Assembly: GCA_963678705.1 (NCBI GenBank)
Contig: OY783223.1
Coordinates: 9,580,721-9,644,720 of the forward strand
DNA from: Panorpa germanica
Lineage: Eukaryota; Arthropoda; Insecta; Mecoptera; Panorpidae
Direction of reading: 5' to 3'
Length of the DNA stretch: 64,000 bases
The notes beneath the pieces are model-generated. The model did not search any database, was not told where the DNA came from, and worked only from the letters and a program-made list of their open reading frames with translations. Positions 1-11,773 of this stretch are shown here, in pieces. Both the position numbers and the translations under genes were made by a program. Each line of letters begins with the position of its first letter. Within the stretch, counting starts at the first letter, position 1.

Positions 1-3000
1 CTCAATTAAAAACTTTGAAACAAGTACGATAAAGTCAACGTCCCAACCCATTCCCAATGATATGCACCATAAATAGTTACTCAGTAGCACCGCTCTCGTC
101 GTTGGGTGGCTTCTAATAATAACTTTTGTACCCCCTTAAGTTTATTTGAATGTGAATTAGATTTCCAGTTGCTGCTGCTGGAGTCTGTAACTCCCCCAAG
201 AGACGTTATAGTTACGGAATGTTTTTTCAATCCTCCCCCTCCATTCGCTCCCATCGTGTTCTTTCTTTCAGTAGTTTCTGTTTCTGGTCTGTGTCAAAAT
301 AGAACCCCTCTTTTCCTCCGTCGAATGTGGTTAGAGACAACGATATCCTTGCTATTAGGTGTTTGGTATTAATTACATTCGAAATGATATTCAAATATTG
401 TGAAATGATCAATCCAATTTACAATTGACAGAGACGGGTTAAGTTTCGGGCGGAACTACCATTTATTTTCCCCGCTACACCCGCTAAACACGTTAATTTA
501 TCATAATGATAACAGATAAATTTCGACATACATTTATGTAATATAAGTTAAATATATTAGCTAAAATATAAAACGTTTTTTGCATTTATATAACGACCCA
601 TTTCTAAAATCAGCTCAACTTCAATACCGTCCCAGAACTCGCATTGTTTCTCTACTCATCTTCTTTAATATTGTGATATAGTTGGCTTTGACAATTTTAC
701 AATTTCATGATAAAAATCACAGCAAATTAAAAATGAATATATAGAGAAACAATGAACATACACTCTTTTAAATAATTAAATCACACACAAAATATGTCAA
801 TATTAAATATTACATATTTTATAAAATTGATAAATAAAATGAAATGAAATAGTGAATTAAACTGCGTTGTTTAAACACGTCAAATTGTAGGCCATGTATT
901 GAATTTATATTTCTAGTGTGTGTGTTGGATACTCGTGTATAAGTGTAGTAATTGTTTGCCGCACACATGCCTGTTTAGCTAGGGGTGCACTTATTTTATG
1001 TATATGTTACACAGTATTATAGATTTAGTGCAAATGCTAGTAGAATATTTTATAAATATGTTACATTGTTCAACATATAAATTTACAAATTTTAATATAA
1101 AATATTGAAAGAGGACCAATCAGTTGCTTTCTTCTAGATAGCTCACCTTCTGGTAATTTATGAGAAACAATTTCAGATAAATAGCTTTAACCTAATTTAA
1201 TGCAGTACATTTTCGTTTGTTCCTGGCTCTATTTCACGAATATCCGTAGATATTTTCCTTAATTGTTTATGGATCTTCAGGAAATTGGAGAAAGGTATAA
1301 TACTTCCACATAGAGAATTATCGAACACATACTTCAAAAACATACCCACAGATGATGCACCCTACATATTAAGTAACATTACACCCTATACAACACTTTG
1401 TGACCTATTTTATACCGTATCCATTTAAACAATTTATTTTTGCACCCCTATTTTGTAGTTTTTTAAGCGCGGTCGTTAACACTACGCGATTTTTCAAGGG
1501 TAAACTTAAATTTCTTAATTTTTCAGTAATGGATTTAAGTAATTACGAAACATGATTAGATTTCTTAGATAAATGTTGTACTAATTGGAAGAATTCATTA
1601 CTAATGAATAGTTTCTTGATTGCCTCTTTTTACAGCGCTGGGTTAACTAATAGATATTTGTAACTAGATACAATTAAGTTCGGGGAAGGCAATTGTGTGT
1701 GTATGAAATATACTTTGTTTAGGGCCCGATAGAGACTTAATCATGCGCTCTTGAATGTGCAGATCAATCTGAAGTTACACCAGAAGAGAGTGACATAAAT
1801 TTTTCTAAAATAAATTGTCTAGCTTAATATTACAGCAATTCCGTATTTAATTTATAACAGTAGTGACATCTATGAATAACATTTACTGAAAACGGTAATT
1901 AACTAATATCAATTATTATGACAATTAAATATTGCAAATAATTTTCATCATTATTAATTTCAATTGAAAAACTTTATTTTACTCTCCGATATAATAATTT
2001 TCAATTGCATTTGAATCCTTGTCACTAGTTATTTTTCAACTCATGGTCGTTTTTCATTAATTTTCCACGTTGCATTGTCACGTCACCACTTTCCATTCTA
2101 TTTTCCCGTTTCTCTATTTTTCCTCTTGCACCATTTTAAAGCTTTTTTTTTGTTAGTTTTCAGCTTTTGCATATTTTTTTTTTTATATTTTTATTTTCAT
2201 TACATTTTTTACATTTGGTGTTTTTATGCATTTTAGATTGTTTGCTAATAGAACGAACGAAACACCGTGCCACTCTGTACGGCTGCTATATGTAATGTAC
2301 TGACTGTTTGTACAGTGTGGTAAACAATGTAGTATTTATTTTGTTACATGCATCTTTAAGTTTGATGATTGTTTTATGATTTTTTAAAGTTATATTTTAT
2401 GTTTTAACGTATTTCTTTCGGTTTGAATCTTATAGCAAGCTGACAAGCTTGAAAATTGCTCTGCAAGATAATGAAATACTATTATTACAAGATAATCAGG
2501 TACAAATCTGTCTTCATAATTCTTAGTGTTGTCTCCCTCTATCCAATAAAAGTACGTGTGAAATATCAATTGTAAAAGAAGGAAATTTGTGCACACCCTG
2601 TATAATCCTCATATAGTTCCTCGACTAAACGGTTCGTTGTATAATCCAAGCGTTCAGCCATTCGGTTAACAGTTCAAACGATCTCTGGACCAATATCCTT
2701 TTTTTTACATCGTAATAAAGTGCGGTTAAACATTAAAAGCCCTCTGGTTACAAATATATTAAACTAACATTTTTTCTGTTTAAATAAAATTGATGGTCAA
2801 TTAAAAACATATTGAAAAAGATATTTTCTTTTTTTAAATTAAACAAAAACAAGTTTTTAATCAGTTTATATATTCTAAGGGTAAAAATACATACACGTAG
2901 ATCATGCTATAAAAACATTTCGAAATAGATCGTGCTGGTATATTCTTATTTAGCATGGAACATATTCGACTCTGCATTAGATCTTCTAAACTGTCACATC
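1..3000. other. Non-coding left flank
   Basis: AT-rich, with short chance open frames only. TAGGGGTGCA near 980 and TGCACCCCTA near 1441-1450 form weak inverted ends of a possible 470-bp miniature element, not supported by a second copy. Confidence 0.5.
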
Positions 3001-3540
3001 ATTTTTTATTTTTTTATTTCTCCTATGGTTTCAGCAATCTGCCTAAGTAGGCAATAAGCTTCTTATATAATTAATTAATTAAGACATGTAAGAGAAACAT
3101 TCCAGTAAATGCCCTCTTGTTTTTATATACAATAAACTAGTATAATATATGATACGTTGAACACTATTCCTTAACGAGGACCTAAAGCTAAGTCTACTAG
3201 TTGATATCGCCTTAATCTGCGGGGTTCCCTATTGTCACACACGTTCAGTTGATTCGCCAACGCATTGGGATGGTTGATTAGTCTATCACTATATTTTGTA
3301 CTGGATAGATATATTTCATCTTTGATGGATGCTATCGGGATGTCTTTCTGGATGACTTCGTTAGTGACGTAGTATGGTGCATCTACAATGAGTCGTAGTA
3401 CTTTGTTTTGAAATCGCTGGCTTATGGCTATGTTGGAGTTGCATGCAGTACCCCAAAGCTGAATTCCGTAAGTCCAGATGGGTTTCAGAATGGTTTTATA
3501 TATATGTCTCATCATAATCTTCATTCTTTCCCGCGGTAAA
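3001..3540 (-). pseudogene. 3' fragment of a Jockey-like non-LTR retrotransposon
   Basis: On the minus strand 3171-3524 codes 117 residues with the C-terminal thumb pattern of Jockey reverse transcriptases: YKTILKPIWTYGIQLWGTA, then NKVLRLIVDAPYYVTNEV and PRRLRRYQLVDL before the stop. The frame extends only a few codons upstream (LPRER) before a stop, so the element is 5' truncated. A 3' UTR of about 150 bp ends in an A-rich tail (AAATAAAAAAATAAAAAA, seen as T-rich at 3001-3022). A dead copy. Confidence 0.85.
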
Positions 3541-3611
3541 ATATATAAATCTCATTTTCAATGCAGTTCTAACGCATTCCTGAACATCTGATTACTTTAT
3601 AAGGTACTACG

Positions 3612-3670
3612 CGGTTTTGGGAATCGAACCAGTGCTCATCATATCCGAGCATCAACTACTAGAAGGACCA
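3612..3670 (-). pseudogene. tRNA-like pseudogene or SINE head
   Basis: Minus strand reads TAGTAGTTGATGCTCGG (A-box-like), then a TGCTC/GAGCA stem, then GGTTCGATTCCCAA (T-arm, B-box). No clean acceptor stem pairs, so this is a decayed tRNA or tRNA-derived SINE head. It lies ~70 bp upstream of the retrotransposon fragment on the same strand. Confidence 0.55.
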
Positions 3671-3689
3671 AAACACCAATAAAACCCAG

Positions 3690-4410
3690 ACATGTTGTAG
3701 CTAGTGTAGACAGCTAGTTTGCACAAGACAGTATCAATAATATAAAGTTTCCTCCACAAGCTCCATTGGAAAGATAGTTACTGACAAACGAAGAAGCTAT
3801 ATAAGATGAAGGAAAACAAAAAGGAAAAGGAATAAGAACTAACACACCGCACCACACGTCGTATGTGTGAACTAGTTGTAACTTACAAGAACTCCGGGAA
3901 CCCCGTTTTTCTTCTCTGAAACCACAAAAACTTGAGAAATGTCTGAGTCTGAGAGATGAACGAAGATCTTGTGGTTAGTCAAAGTTGTTACTGTCACAAC
4001 GTAAAGTGCCTCAAGTAGGTCCCCCTTCTCCCATCCCTCATCCCGTATCCCAATCTTCCCACCCACACTGATGATAGATGAGTTCAGCTCAAGACTACTT
4101 CGCCAGATGGTACTTTATTGATTTTATACATTTACCATATAAGTTGTCCTGTAGATGTTAAAATGATCGACGATTAAATATTTATCGTGTGGTTTATTTA
4201 TGGTTGTGATCGAGTAGAAGGGGAATGAAGAGGAGCAGAAGGGGAGGAGGGGGAAGGAAGGTACTGGAATTTACTTACATTTTAAAGTGATTACTAATTT
4301 ACTTAAGTTGGTACTTTAGGATGACAGTTCACATGAAAAATCAATTTAAGGTCGTTGTCTATATATTTAGTAGTTGTCTGTAACCTTCATCGATTCATAA
4401 AGCATTTTTG
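3690..4410. other. Non-coding spacer
   Basis: No recognisable gene. Contains a purine-rich stretch (about 4210-4260). Confidence 0.45.
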
Positions 4411-4800
4411 CACACGGGTCGACTGATTGCAAACTAGCCTAACACAGAAATTTCCAACGAAAAACGAGCCATATCGAGCCGTGTATAGAATTTTAAACAA
4501 TAGCATAATAGGGGATTTTATTGTGTCAATTTCTGAGGTATTTGTAATGTATGTATGTATTTAAATACTTTTGAATAGTATTTGCGAACATCTCTGCTCA
4601 TGACGTCATCATCAAAAGCATACAACGTAATTGCCTTGTGACCAAGAAACACAGTCGTTCAAAACGTGCTCAAAACCAATCTCAAATCAGTTTAGTTTCG
4701 TTCGTGCCGTGTGTGTTCTCTCACTCGTATACGCGTGTGTTCTCTCACTAACAACACAGTTGCATTCTCATTCGGTTCGGGCAGGTCGGTTTGCAATTAG
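4411..4800 (+). repeat. Miniature inverted-repeat element, family 1 (copy a)
   Basis: Left end CACACGGGTCGACTGATTGC, shared core (ACAATAGCATAATAGGGGAT), right part TCTCACTAACAACACAGTTG and CATTCGGTTCGGGCAGGTC ending in GGTTTGCAAT. Other copies: 38778-39128, 54486-54745, and reversed partial copies at 55421-55540 and 60336-60470. Confidence 0.8.
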
Positions 4801-5690
4801 TATTATATTATTTACCATTAAATGTAGCTAACACAGTCAGCTAACAAGATATACACCAGCTAGTTCAGATAAGAAAATTTTCGGAGAGTAGTACACGTTG
4901 TACGAGTATGTATATTTATATATATATAACGGCCGGACCTTTAGAGCGGGAACAAATTATGTATCACAAATAGAGACAAAGCAGAACACAGAGCACAGGC
5001 CGTGTTGTAAATAATCATCAGGCCTAAGGCTCTAATCAGCCTAAACCGCGGTAAATCTAGAAGACGATAATGAGTCATCCCTGTGTTTGCATGCGTTCTA
5101 CATATTTATCAGGCGCTCCAGAGTAAACAGCATTAGTATTTCCTTTCATAAGGGTTAGTATTGTGAGTGGGGGATGTGGGTGGGTGACAGGGTTAAAACC
5201 ACGTGGTTAGAGGTATTGTGTGTTTAAACATGGGTGTGATATGAATGCCACGCGAGTGTCACCCCTTCACCCCGGCTTCTGCAATCAACCCCACGGATCT
5301 ACCGAGACCCCAGTGTGCAGGGGGCCTGATTTTAGGGGTCCTTTTCAACATTGTATATGTTTGGGGTAGGAATTACACCCTGATATCAACGGGAGATACA
5401 TTTATTTGAATAATTATTGTCACTAATCGCATCATGCGCAACGTTCTGGATGCGGGAACGAGTATTATTAATGTGTTTTTAATTTATAATGCGTTTTAAA
5501 TTATCTAATAGAGTTATTGCATGTTTGTTTTCAGTATTTTATTGTGAACTACAAAGCAGAAAATTTATATCCTTTAAATATTCATTGTTAACTAATATGT
5601 GATAGAAAAGAAAGTTGGAGGAATTAGAAACCATAAAGAAATATATTTAAAGGTCTGTGGAATTCAAGCTCTATTGAAAATTATTTAGTA

Positions 5691-5891
5691 TAGTTCAAAT
5701 TACGAGAGTTCGGCGGCGACTCATATTTAAAACAAGTTGTGGGGTATAAACTAAAAAGCACTGACTCACTTATTTTTCTATAATGGATATGAAAACGAAT
5801 AGGATAAAATTCATTATCGTATTATAGATTTATACCGCTCTTATAACCCCTTTAAGTATAAGTCGCCGCCGAACTCTCGCAATTTGAACTA
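5691..5891 (+). repeat. 201-bp miniature element, family 2 (copy a), TA target duplication
   Basis: Terminal inverted repeats of about 30-40 bp: TAGTTCAAATTACGAGAGTT and CGGCGGCGACT at the left, mirrored with few mismatches at the right (AGTCGCCGCCGAACTCTCGC...GAACTA). Flanked by TA on both sides, as with Tc1/mariner-derived elements. An inverted second copy is at 28063-28276. Confidence 0.9.
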
Positions 5892-6990
5892 TATATTCGA
5901 GTATTTTATAGAAGCAATACTTTCTTCAAGGAGATAAAGTCACAGATGAAAAATGTAGCACTTTAATTAGCTTGCAGTAAACTAGCTAATAGCATAAAGT
6001 TTTTGCTGTTATAAACGTGTTACAAAACTGACAGCGTTGGTACCGTTACATAAAAAGCACCCTGTATTAGATTTCAATATGCCACATCAGATAATAGAAG
6101 TAAATAGTATTATTTCAGTTAGATATATTACTTTCTTGACATACGTCGCTCAAATATATATAAGCTATATTGTGTTGTACTAATACACTTGAAAATGGCT
6201 ATAGTTTCCGAGATAAGACCGTTTTCTCTTGTAGTTCGTAAGCTGTTTGAATTCTGCCTCGAGCACGCGTCCCTGTTTCTCTGTATTTCGGTTTCCCATA
6301 AAAGGGATGAAGTTGAAAATATAAGGAAACGTACCTTATAGTGAGCTTGTATTATTTGTCATATATGTACATCACCACCACCTCCACCCTGTTTGTCTAC
6401 TTCGCGTACACACTGTTAAAAAATGTATATAAGATTCGAAGGAAACTAATTTAGATTTTAATAAATTTTCACCCACGATAAAAGTTAGAAATATTCTTGA
6501 ACCCTCTCAGTTACACTACTTAATTTCTATATTCAATCTAATCTTTTATTCCCAGTACTACAGGTGATTTGCCAATCTGTTTGCATATGTTCTTATTTTA
6601 AAGCAAACAAAATTTTTTGGAGTGTGTTCAATGTTTGGATTTAAGATAATCCTTTCCTCTCCTTTCTGGAAAGGAAGAACCCCAAACTTCATAAGATGAG
6701 TAGAGGACTAAGTAGGGATAATATCAAATATAACTGGATGTTTCAGTCAGTGTTGAATTAACGCTTTTACAGTGATAACATGTTGAAATAAATGAACCTA
6801 GTGGAAATATCTACACTGTTCTGAATAACCATCAGTCCCTCTACACAGGAAATGAAGCTGCGATAATATCTTGATGGAATATGAAAATTTAATCAACGTA
6901 CGAGTTTATTTCTATCGCAGTTTTAATAAAAATTTAATTATTCATAATATAAAATCATCGTTTTTCATTTTTCTATAATAAAATTAACTA
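5892..6990. other. Non-coding spacer before the Polinton
   Basis: No gene recognised. The last bases (AACTATACATA) preserve the pre-insertion target. Confidence 0.5.
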
Positions 6991-6996
6991 TACATA
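6991..6996. repeat. Left target-site duplication TACATA
   Basis: TACATA directly before the left terminus, repeated at 21969-21974. Six bases is the normal Polinton integration footprint. Confidence 0.92.
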
Positions 6997-7317
6997 AGTA
7001 GTATATAAAAGAGGGGACCTAACCCAAACTCAGATTTGATTGATTTGACACCTAAAATTTACCAAATTGTTATATATAACCAAATATTTTGAAAATATTA
7101 AATATTTATAAAAAATTGCAAAAATTGTTATATATAACCAAATATTTTAAAAATATTAAATATTTTTTAAAAATTACAATAATTAATAATATTTATCAAA
7201 ATATTGACATATATTTAGACTTCTAGAGAGTCTGCATTATAGTGCTCCAAAAGTGATAATATATCATGTTTTACCATATTCACAAAATACTGAATAATTT
7301 TTTTTCTATTAAATGGA
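6997..7317 (+). repeat. Left terminal inverted repeat, with promoter of the DNA polymerase gene
   Basis: Matches the reverse complement of 21648-21968 base for base as far as I can read, with no indel (position 7313 pairs with 21652). It should hold the protein-primed replication origin and, since it ends five bases inside the first gene (ATGGA), that gene's whole promoter and leader. It contains two 58-bp tandem copies (7064-7121, 7122-7179) built round TTATATATAACCAAATATTT. Near its inner end lies a degenerate hairpin-type stretch (7220-7252). Confidence 0.95.
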
Positions 7318-10300
7318 TTATATAAGAAACCAATTTCAAACTCAAACTATGATCCAATTAAAACAATATTGTAGAGATAATAAAATTCGAGGAGTATCTC
7401 AGTTAAGAAAAGCACAATTAATTAATACAATAATGAGATATATTAATAATACTAGAACAGAAGAGTATATACCACCATTCCAAAATGTTGATATCCCATT
7501 TACAATAGAAAAACCATATTTACCCCCATTTCGAAGTATCAAAGAGGATGATGAAGATATATTTCCCAAACCAACAGATTTTGAAAAGAATTTAGAAAGG
7601 AAGAGATTGATTAAAGAATTAGAATTAAAACCAAATAGAGCGTTTAATGGAATAATAAGTGATAAATATTTTATTTCAAAAAATAATGAAGATATTAATA
7701 TACATTTTGAAGAAATTAGAAAACCATTAACGAATTATATAAAATTTCAAATTGAAAAATATAAATATTTAAAGTTTAAACTTTCTACTTTTATTGAGTA
7801 TGTAGAATTAAATCAAGATGGAGAAGAAGTAAATACACATACAAATAAATTTAGTACTGACATTATAGAAATTTCAAGTTATGTAAAAGATATTCATAAA
7901 TTAATTAAAGTTATTGAAGATATAATTGACAATAAATTTGATCAATGGACTGAAAAGAACTCTAAATATAGATTTAAACAAGTAAAATATTCTGTTTTAT
8001 ATAGAGATAAATTTCAACCAATAAAAGGTGGATCATATATTGATTTACCACAATATATTAAAAATAAAAAATGTTGTATAAATGTAAAAAATATTAGAAC
8101 TAGACAATTTAAGTGCAAGGAAATGGAAGATAATAGATGTTTTGAGTATGCTTTAGAAAGTATACTAAATCCAGTAGATAGACATAATGATAGACCATCA
8201 AAATATAATATAACAAGATATGAGGAATTAGAAATGGAATATCCCCTTGCTTTATCTCAAGACATTATTGAAAAATATGAACAATTTTTAAATATTTCAA
8301 TTAATTTATATGAATTAATAAAAATGGGAATAGAAAAAGAAGAACAAATAATATTAGGCTATAGAAGTAAGAATATTTCTAATGATAAAACACATGTTAA
8401 TTTATTAGTCCTTAGTGAATTGATTAATGATGATGGTGATTTAACTTATCATTTTGTTGGTATAAAAAATTTAAGTAGTTTAATAAAAGGTAAAATTCAT
8501 CATTGTAATATTCGTTTTTATATTTGTAATAAATGTAGTAAGAGATTTAAAACTGTTATACAATATAATACTCATACAAAAATTTGTGGAATCTCAACTA
8601 GCAATATAATTATGCCAGCTGAAAAAACCTACAAATTATTTTATAAATCTAATGGAGCAGAAATATATCACCCTTATTTTACAACATTAGATTTTGAATG
8701 TACATTATCTAAAGATTTTCCCTCAGATAAAATAAATAATAAAAAAATTATTTCTAAACACATTCCAAATAGTTATTGTTTTACTACAAATGAAAAAACT
8801 ATTTTGAGAAGAGAAAAAGACTCTAATATATTAATGAAAACATTTAATAACGATTTAACAGATTTGGCAAAAAATTATTACAAAATAAAGAAAATAAATG
8901 AACCTATGAAATGGAATGAAGAAGATATAAAATTATTTGAATCACAAACAAATTGTCATATTTGTGGTAAAGATTTTGAAGGTCTTCCTTCTAATAAAGT
9001 TTGGGATCATGATCACATAACTGGTAAATTTAGAGGTGCCGCACATAAATCTTGTAATTTAAATTTAAAATTACCCAATTTTGTACCCATTGGAATACAT
9101 AATATAAAATATGATTCAAAAATATTTATTGAATGGATTTTAAAATTGAGCAAAGAAGCTGAAAATATTAAAATACTTGCTGATACAACTGAAAATTATA
9201 AATATTTATCAAAACGAGTTTTGGTAAATGAATATGAAACAAAACAAGATTCAATATATTGCTCAAATTGTAAAATATCAAGAAAAGGTGAAAACCTATT
9301 TGAAAAATGTACTAAATGTGAAGGTATAACAAAACTTGAAGTGTGTGGAGAAAATAAAATAAAATGTTTAAAATGTCTAAATATCTATAAAACTGCTAAG
9401 CAACTCTGCGAATCAGAAACAGAATCTCTTATAGATCTCTCCGAAGGAGAATCTCTTATAAAACTCTTTGAAGGAAAATCTCTTACAGAGCTCTTTGAAG
9501 AAGAATCTCCTATAGAATGTAAAAATGATAGTTGCACATATAAATGGGAAAAACTTAGAATAACACCAAAAGGAACAATAATACAAAGTTTTATGGAAAT
9601 AAGATTTATTGATACATTAGCATTTATGGGTGTTTCATTAGATAAAGCAATTAAAAATTTATTAAATATTAACTCTGGATATTGTTATAAATGTAAGAAA
9701 CAACGAGAATTAAAAAATCCTATACTGCTTTGCAAGACTCCAGAGGCTCCAGAGACTCCAGAGACCCCAAATGCTTCAAAAAGCAATATAATAGCATATG
9801 ATGATTGTGAATATTGTAATACTAAAATTGAAAAAATATGTGATTATAGTTCTTTTAAATATTTTAATGAAAGATATAAAAATTATTCATTAGAAGGAAA
9901 AGCTTTCTTATTACAAAAAGGAGTTTATCCATATGAATGGGTTGATGATTATAAAAAGTTCGATGCATTAAATTTACCAGATATTAAAGAATTTTATTCC
10001 AATTTAAATTGTAAAACAATAACTGATAAACAATATAAATTTGCCAAAGACTTTTGGAAACATTTTAATATTGATACTTTTGGTGAATATCATGATAGAT
10101 ATTTAAGATTAGATAGTATATTATTATATGATGTATTTAATAATTTTAGAGATATGTGTTATAAGGAATATCAATTAGATCCAGTTTATTTTATGAGTGC
10201 TCCACATTTAGCTAACTCAGCTTCATTAAAATATACCAAACAAACATTAGAATTATATCAAGATCAAGAAATGTATGAATTTACTGAAAAAGGTATTCGC

Positions 10301-11773
10301 GGTGGAATTAGTATGATATCAAATAATTATGCTTTATCAAATAATTGTTATTTCTATGATGAAAAGTATGAGAAAGTTATCAAATTATCAAAAGAAAAAG
10401 CTGAAGAAAAGGGTATATATAATTCAAAAAAAAATTTAAGTTATATAATGTATTTAGATGCTAATAATTTATATGGTTGGGCAATGTCTCAAAAACTACC
10501 AGTATCTAATCATGAATGGCTGTCAAACGAAGAAATTCAAGATTTAAAAAAAAATAAAAATATAATGAGTATCTCCTTCGGAGCGTTGCAAAGCAACATC
10601 AATGATGAGGGGGACATAGGATATATATTAGATGTTAATTTAGGAATTCCAAAAGAATTACATGATAAATTTGATGATTATGCATTAGCTCCAGAACACT
10701 ATTCTCCAAAATATGATGAATTATCAGAATATCAAAAACAAATGATTGATATTGGATTAGGATCAAAACCATCAAAAGAGAATAAAAAATTAATGTGCAC
10801 ATTATACAATAAAAAAAATTATATTATAGATTATAGAATATTAAAAGAATATATAAGACAAGGTGCTAAATTATTTAATATTAATAAAGGTATTAAATAT
10901 ATACAAAAAGCTTGGTTAAAACCATATATTGATAAAAATACTAAATTACGACAAAATGCTAAAAATGATTTTGAAAAAGATTTCTTTAAATTAATGAATA
11001 ATAGTGTATATGGAAAACAAATGGAAAACGTTAGAAATAGATTAAATGTAAAATTAATTAAATCTGAAGAAGCTATGCAAAAAATGATAAATTCAAATCA
11101 TTATCAAGATAGAAGTATATTAAATGAAGATACTGTCCTCATGTATGGAAAAAAAGTTTATGTTAAATTAAATAAACCTATATTTGGTGGATTTACTATA
11201 CTTGAACTATCAAAATTATTAATGTATAAATTTTATTATAACTATTTAAAACCTAAATATGGTGATAAAGTTAAACTATTAAGCACTGACACAGATTCCT
11301 TTATCATACATGTAGAAACAGACGATTTTTATGAAGATATAAAAAATAATATTGAATATTTTGATACAAGTGATTATCCAGATGAACATCCTAATAATAT
11401 ACCTCAAAAAAATAAAAAAATTCCAGGATTATTTAAAGATGAATATAATGGTATTCCAATTAGAGAATATTGTGGATTACGATCAAAAATGTATGCGTTT
11501 AGAACTGATAATCATGAGAAGAAAATATGTAAAGGAATTAAAAAAGTTAATATTATGAAAATGACATTTGATAAATATAAAGATTGTCTATTTGAACAAA
11601 AAAGGACAATTGAATCTAGTTATAGTATAAGATCATTTAAGCTACAATTATATACTATTCAAGAAGAAAAAATTGGATTAAGTCCTTATGATGATAAAAA
11701 ATATTTAATTGATAAATTTAATAGACTATCATATGGTCATAAAAATATTGATGAATTTTTCTATAATAAATGA
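7313..11773 (+). CDS. polB: Protein-primed family B DNA polymerase (Polinton PolB)
   Basis: Replicates the element from its termini. 1486 residues. In order: SAP-like DNA-binding stretch (about 14-45, LRKAQLI core); N-terminal extension; C2H2-like zinc finger (about 402-423); exonuclease motif I LDFEC (about 459); an endonuclease VII/HNH-like module (CHICG, about 545, then WDHDHITG near 562 and a final CN); ExoII-region HNIKYDSK and RFIDTLAF...SLD; ExoIII YLRLD (about 932); palm motif A YLDANNLYGWAMSQ (about 1046), motif B NNSVYG (about 1228), motif C DTDS (about 1325). All catalytic motifs are present. A cysteine-rich insert with three tandem 10-residue repeats (9422-9512) and a hairpin unit at 10571-10600 are unusual additions. 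The start is the ATG in TTCTATTAAATGG at the inner edge of the terminal repeat. The stop overlaps the next ATG (ATGA). Confidence 0.96.
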   Translation: MDYIRNQFQTQTMIQLKQYCRDNKIRGVSQLRKAQLINTIMRYINNTRTEEYIPPFQNVDIPFTIEKPYLPPFRSIKEDDEDIFPKPTDFEKNLERKRLIKELELKPNRAFNGIISDKYFISKNNEDINIHFEEIRKPLTNYIKFQIEKYKYLKFKLSTFIEYVELNQDGEEVNTHTNKFSTDIIEISSYVKDIHKLIKVIEDIIDNKFDQWTEKNSKYRFKQVKYSVLYRDKFQPIKGGSYIDLPQYIKNKKCCINVKNIRTRQFKCKEMEDNRCFEYALESILNPVDRHNDRPSKYNITRYEELEMEYPLALSQDIIEKYEQFLNISINLYELIKMGIEKEEQIILGYRSKNISNDKTHVNLLVLSELINDDGDLTYHFVGIKNLSSLIKGKIHHCNIRFYICNKCSKRFKTVIQYNTHTKICGISTSNIIMPAEKTYKLFYKSNGAEIYHPYFTTLDFECTLSKDFPSDKINNKKIISKHIPNSYCFTTNEKTILRREKDSNILMKTFNNDLTDLAKNYYKIKKINEPMKWNEEDIKLFESQTNCHICGKDFEGLPSNKVWDHDHITGKFRGAAHKSCNLNLKLPNFVPIGIHNIKYDSKIFIEWILKLSKEAENIKILADTTENYKYLSKRVLVNEYETKQDSIYCSNCKISRKGENLFEKCTKCEGITKLEVCGENKIKCLKCLNIYKTAKQLCESETESLIDLSEGESLIKLFEGKSLTELFEEESPIECKNDSCTYKWEKLRITPKGTIIQSFMEIRFIDTLAFMGVSLDKAIKNLLNINSGYCYKCKKQRELKNPILLCKTPEAPETPETPNASKSNIIAYDDCEYCNTKIEKICDYSSFKYFNERYKNYSLEGKAFLLQKGVYPYEWVDDYKKFDALNLPDIKEFYSNLNCKTITDKQYKFAKDFWKHFNIDTFGEYHDRYLRLDSILLYDVFNNFRDMCYKEYQLDPVYFMSAPHLANSASLKYTKQTLELYQDQEMYEFTEKGIRGGISMISNNYALSNNCYFYDEKYEKVIKLSKEKAEEKGIYNSKKNLSYIMYLDANNLYGWAMSQKLPVSNHEWLSNEEIQDLKKNKNIMSISFGALQSNINDEGDIGYILDVNLGIPKELHDKFDDYALAPEHYSPKYDELSEYQKQMIDIGLGSKPSKENKKLMCTLYNKKNYIIDYRILKEYIRQGAKLFNINKGIKYIQKAWLKPYIDKNTKLRQNAKNDFEKDFFKLMNNSVYGKQMENVRNRLNVKLIKSEEAMQKMINSNHYQDRSILNEDTVLMYGKKVYVKLNKPIFGGFTILELSKLLMYKFYYNYLKPKYGDKVKLLSTDTDSFIIHVETDDFYEDIKNNIEYFDTSDYPDEHPNNIPQKNKKIPGLFKDEYNGIPIREYCGLRSKMYAFRTDNHEKKICKGIKKVNIMKMTFDKYKDCLFEQKRTIESSYSIRSFKLQLYTIQEEKIGLSPYDDKKYLIDKFNRLSYGHKNIDEFFYNK
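9422..9512 (+). repeat. Three tandem ~30-bp hairpin-family units inside polB
   Basis: GAATCTCTTAYAGA..CTC-type units repeat three times in frame, giving the decapeptide pattern ESLIDLSEGE / SLIKLFEGK / SLTELFEEE. The first contains CTCCGAAGGAG (9439-9449), a 4-bp stem with a GAA loop. They lie in a linker between zinc-ribbon-like cysteine pairs of the polymerase. Confidence 0.85.
10571..10600 (+). repeat. Hairpin unit inside polB palm region
   Basis: CTCCTTCGGAG (10573-10583) followed at once by GTTGCAAAGCAAC (10585-10597), two perfect small hairpins in a row, coding FGALQSN just after polymerase motif A. It is in frame. Confidence 0.8.

Noticed and set aside
981-1450. Miniature element with TAGGGGTGCA / TGCACCCCTA ends
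   Set aside because: Only ~10 matching end bases and no second copy in the window; kept as a remark only.
8980-9070. Endonuclease-VII-like motif in polB as an inserted homing endonuclease or intein
   Set aside because: This module is a usual part of Polinton polymerases at this position; no splice-site residues for an intein.
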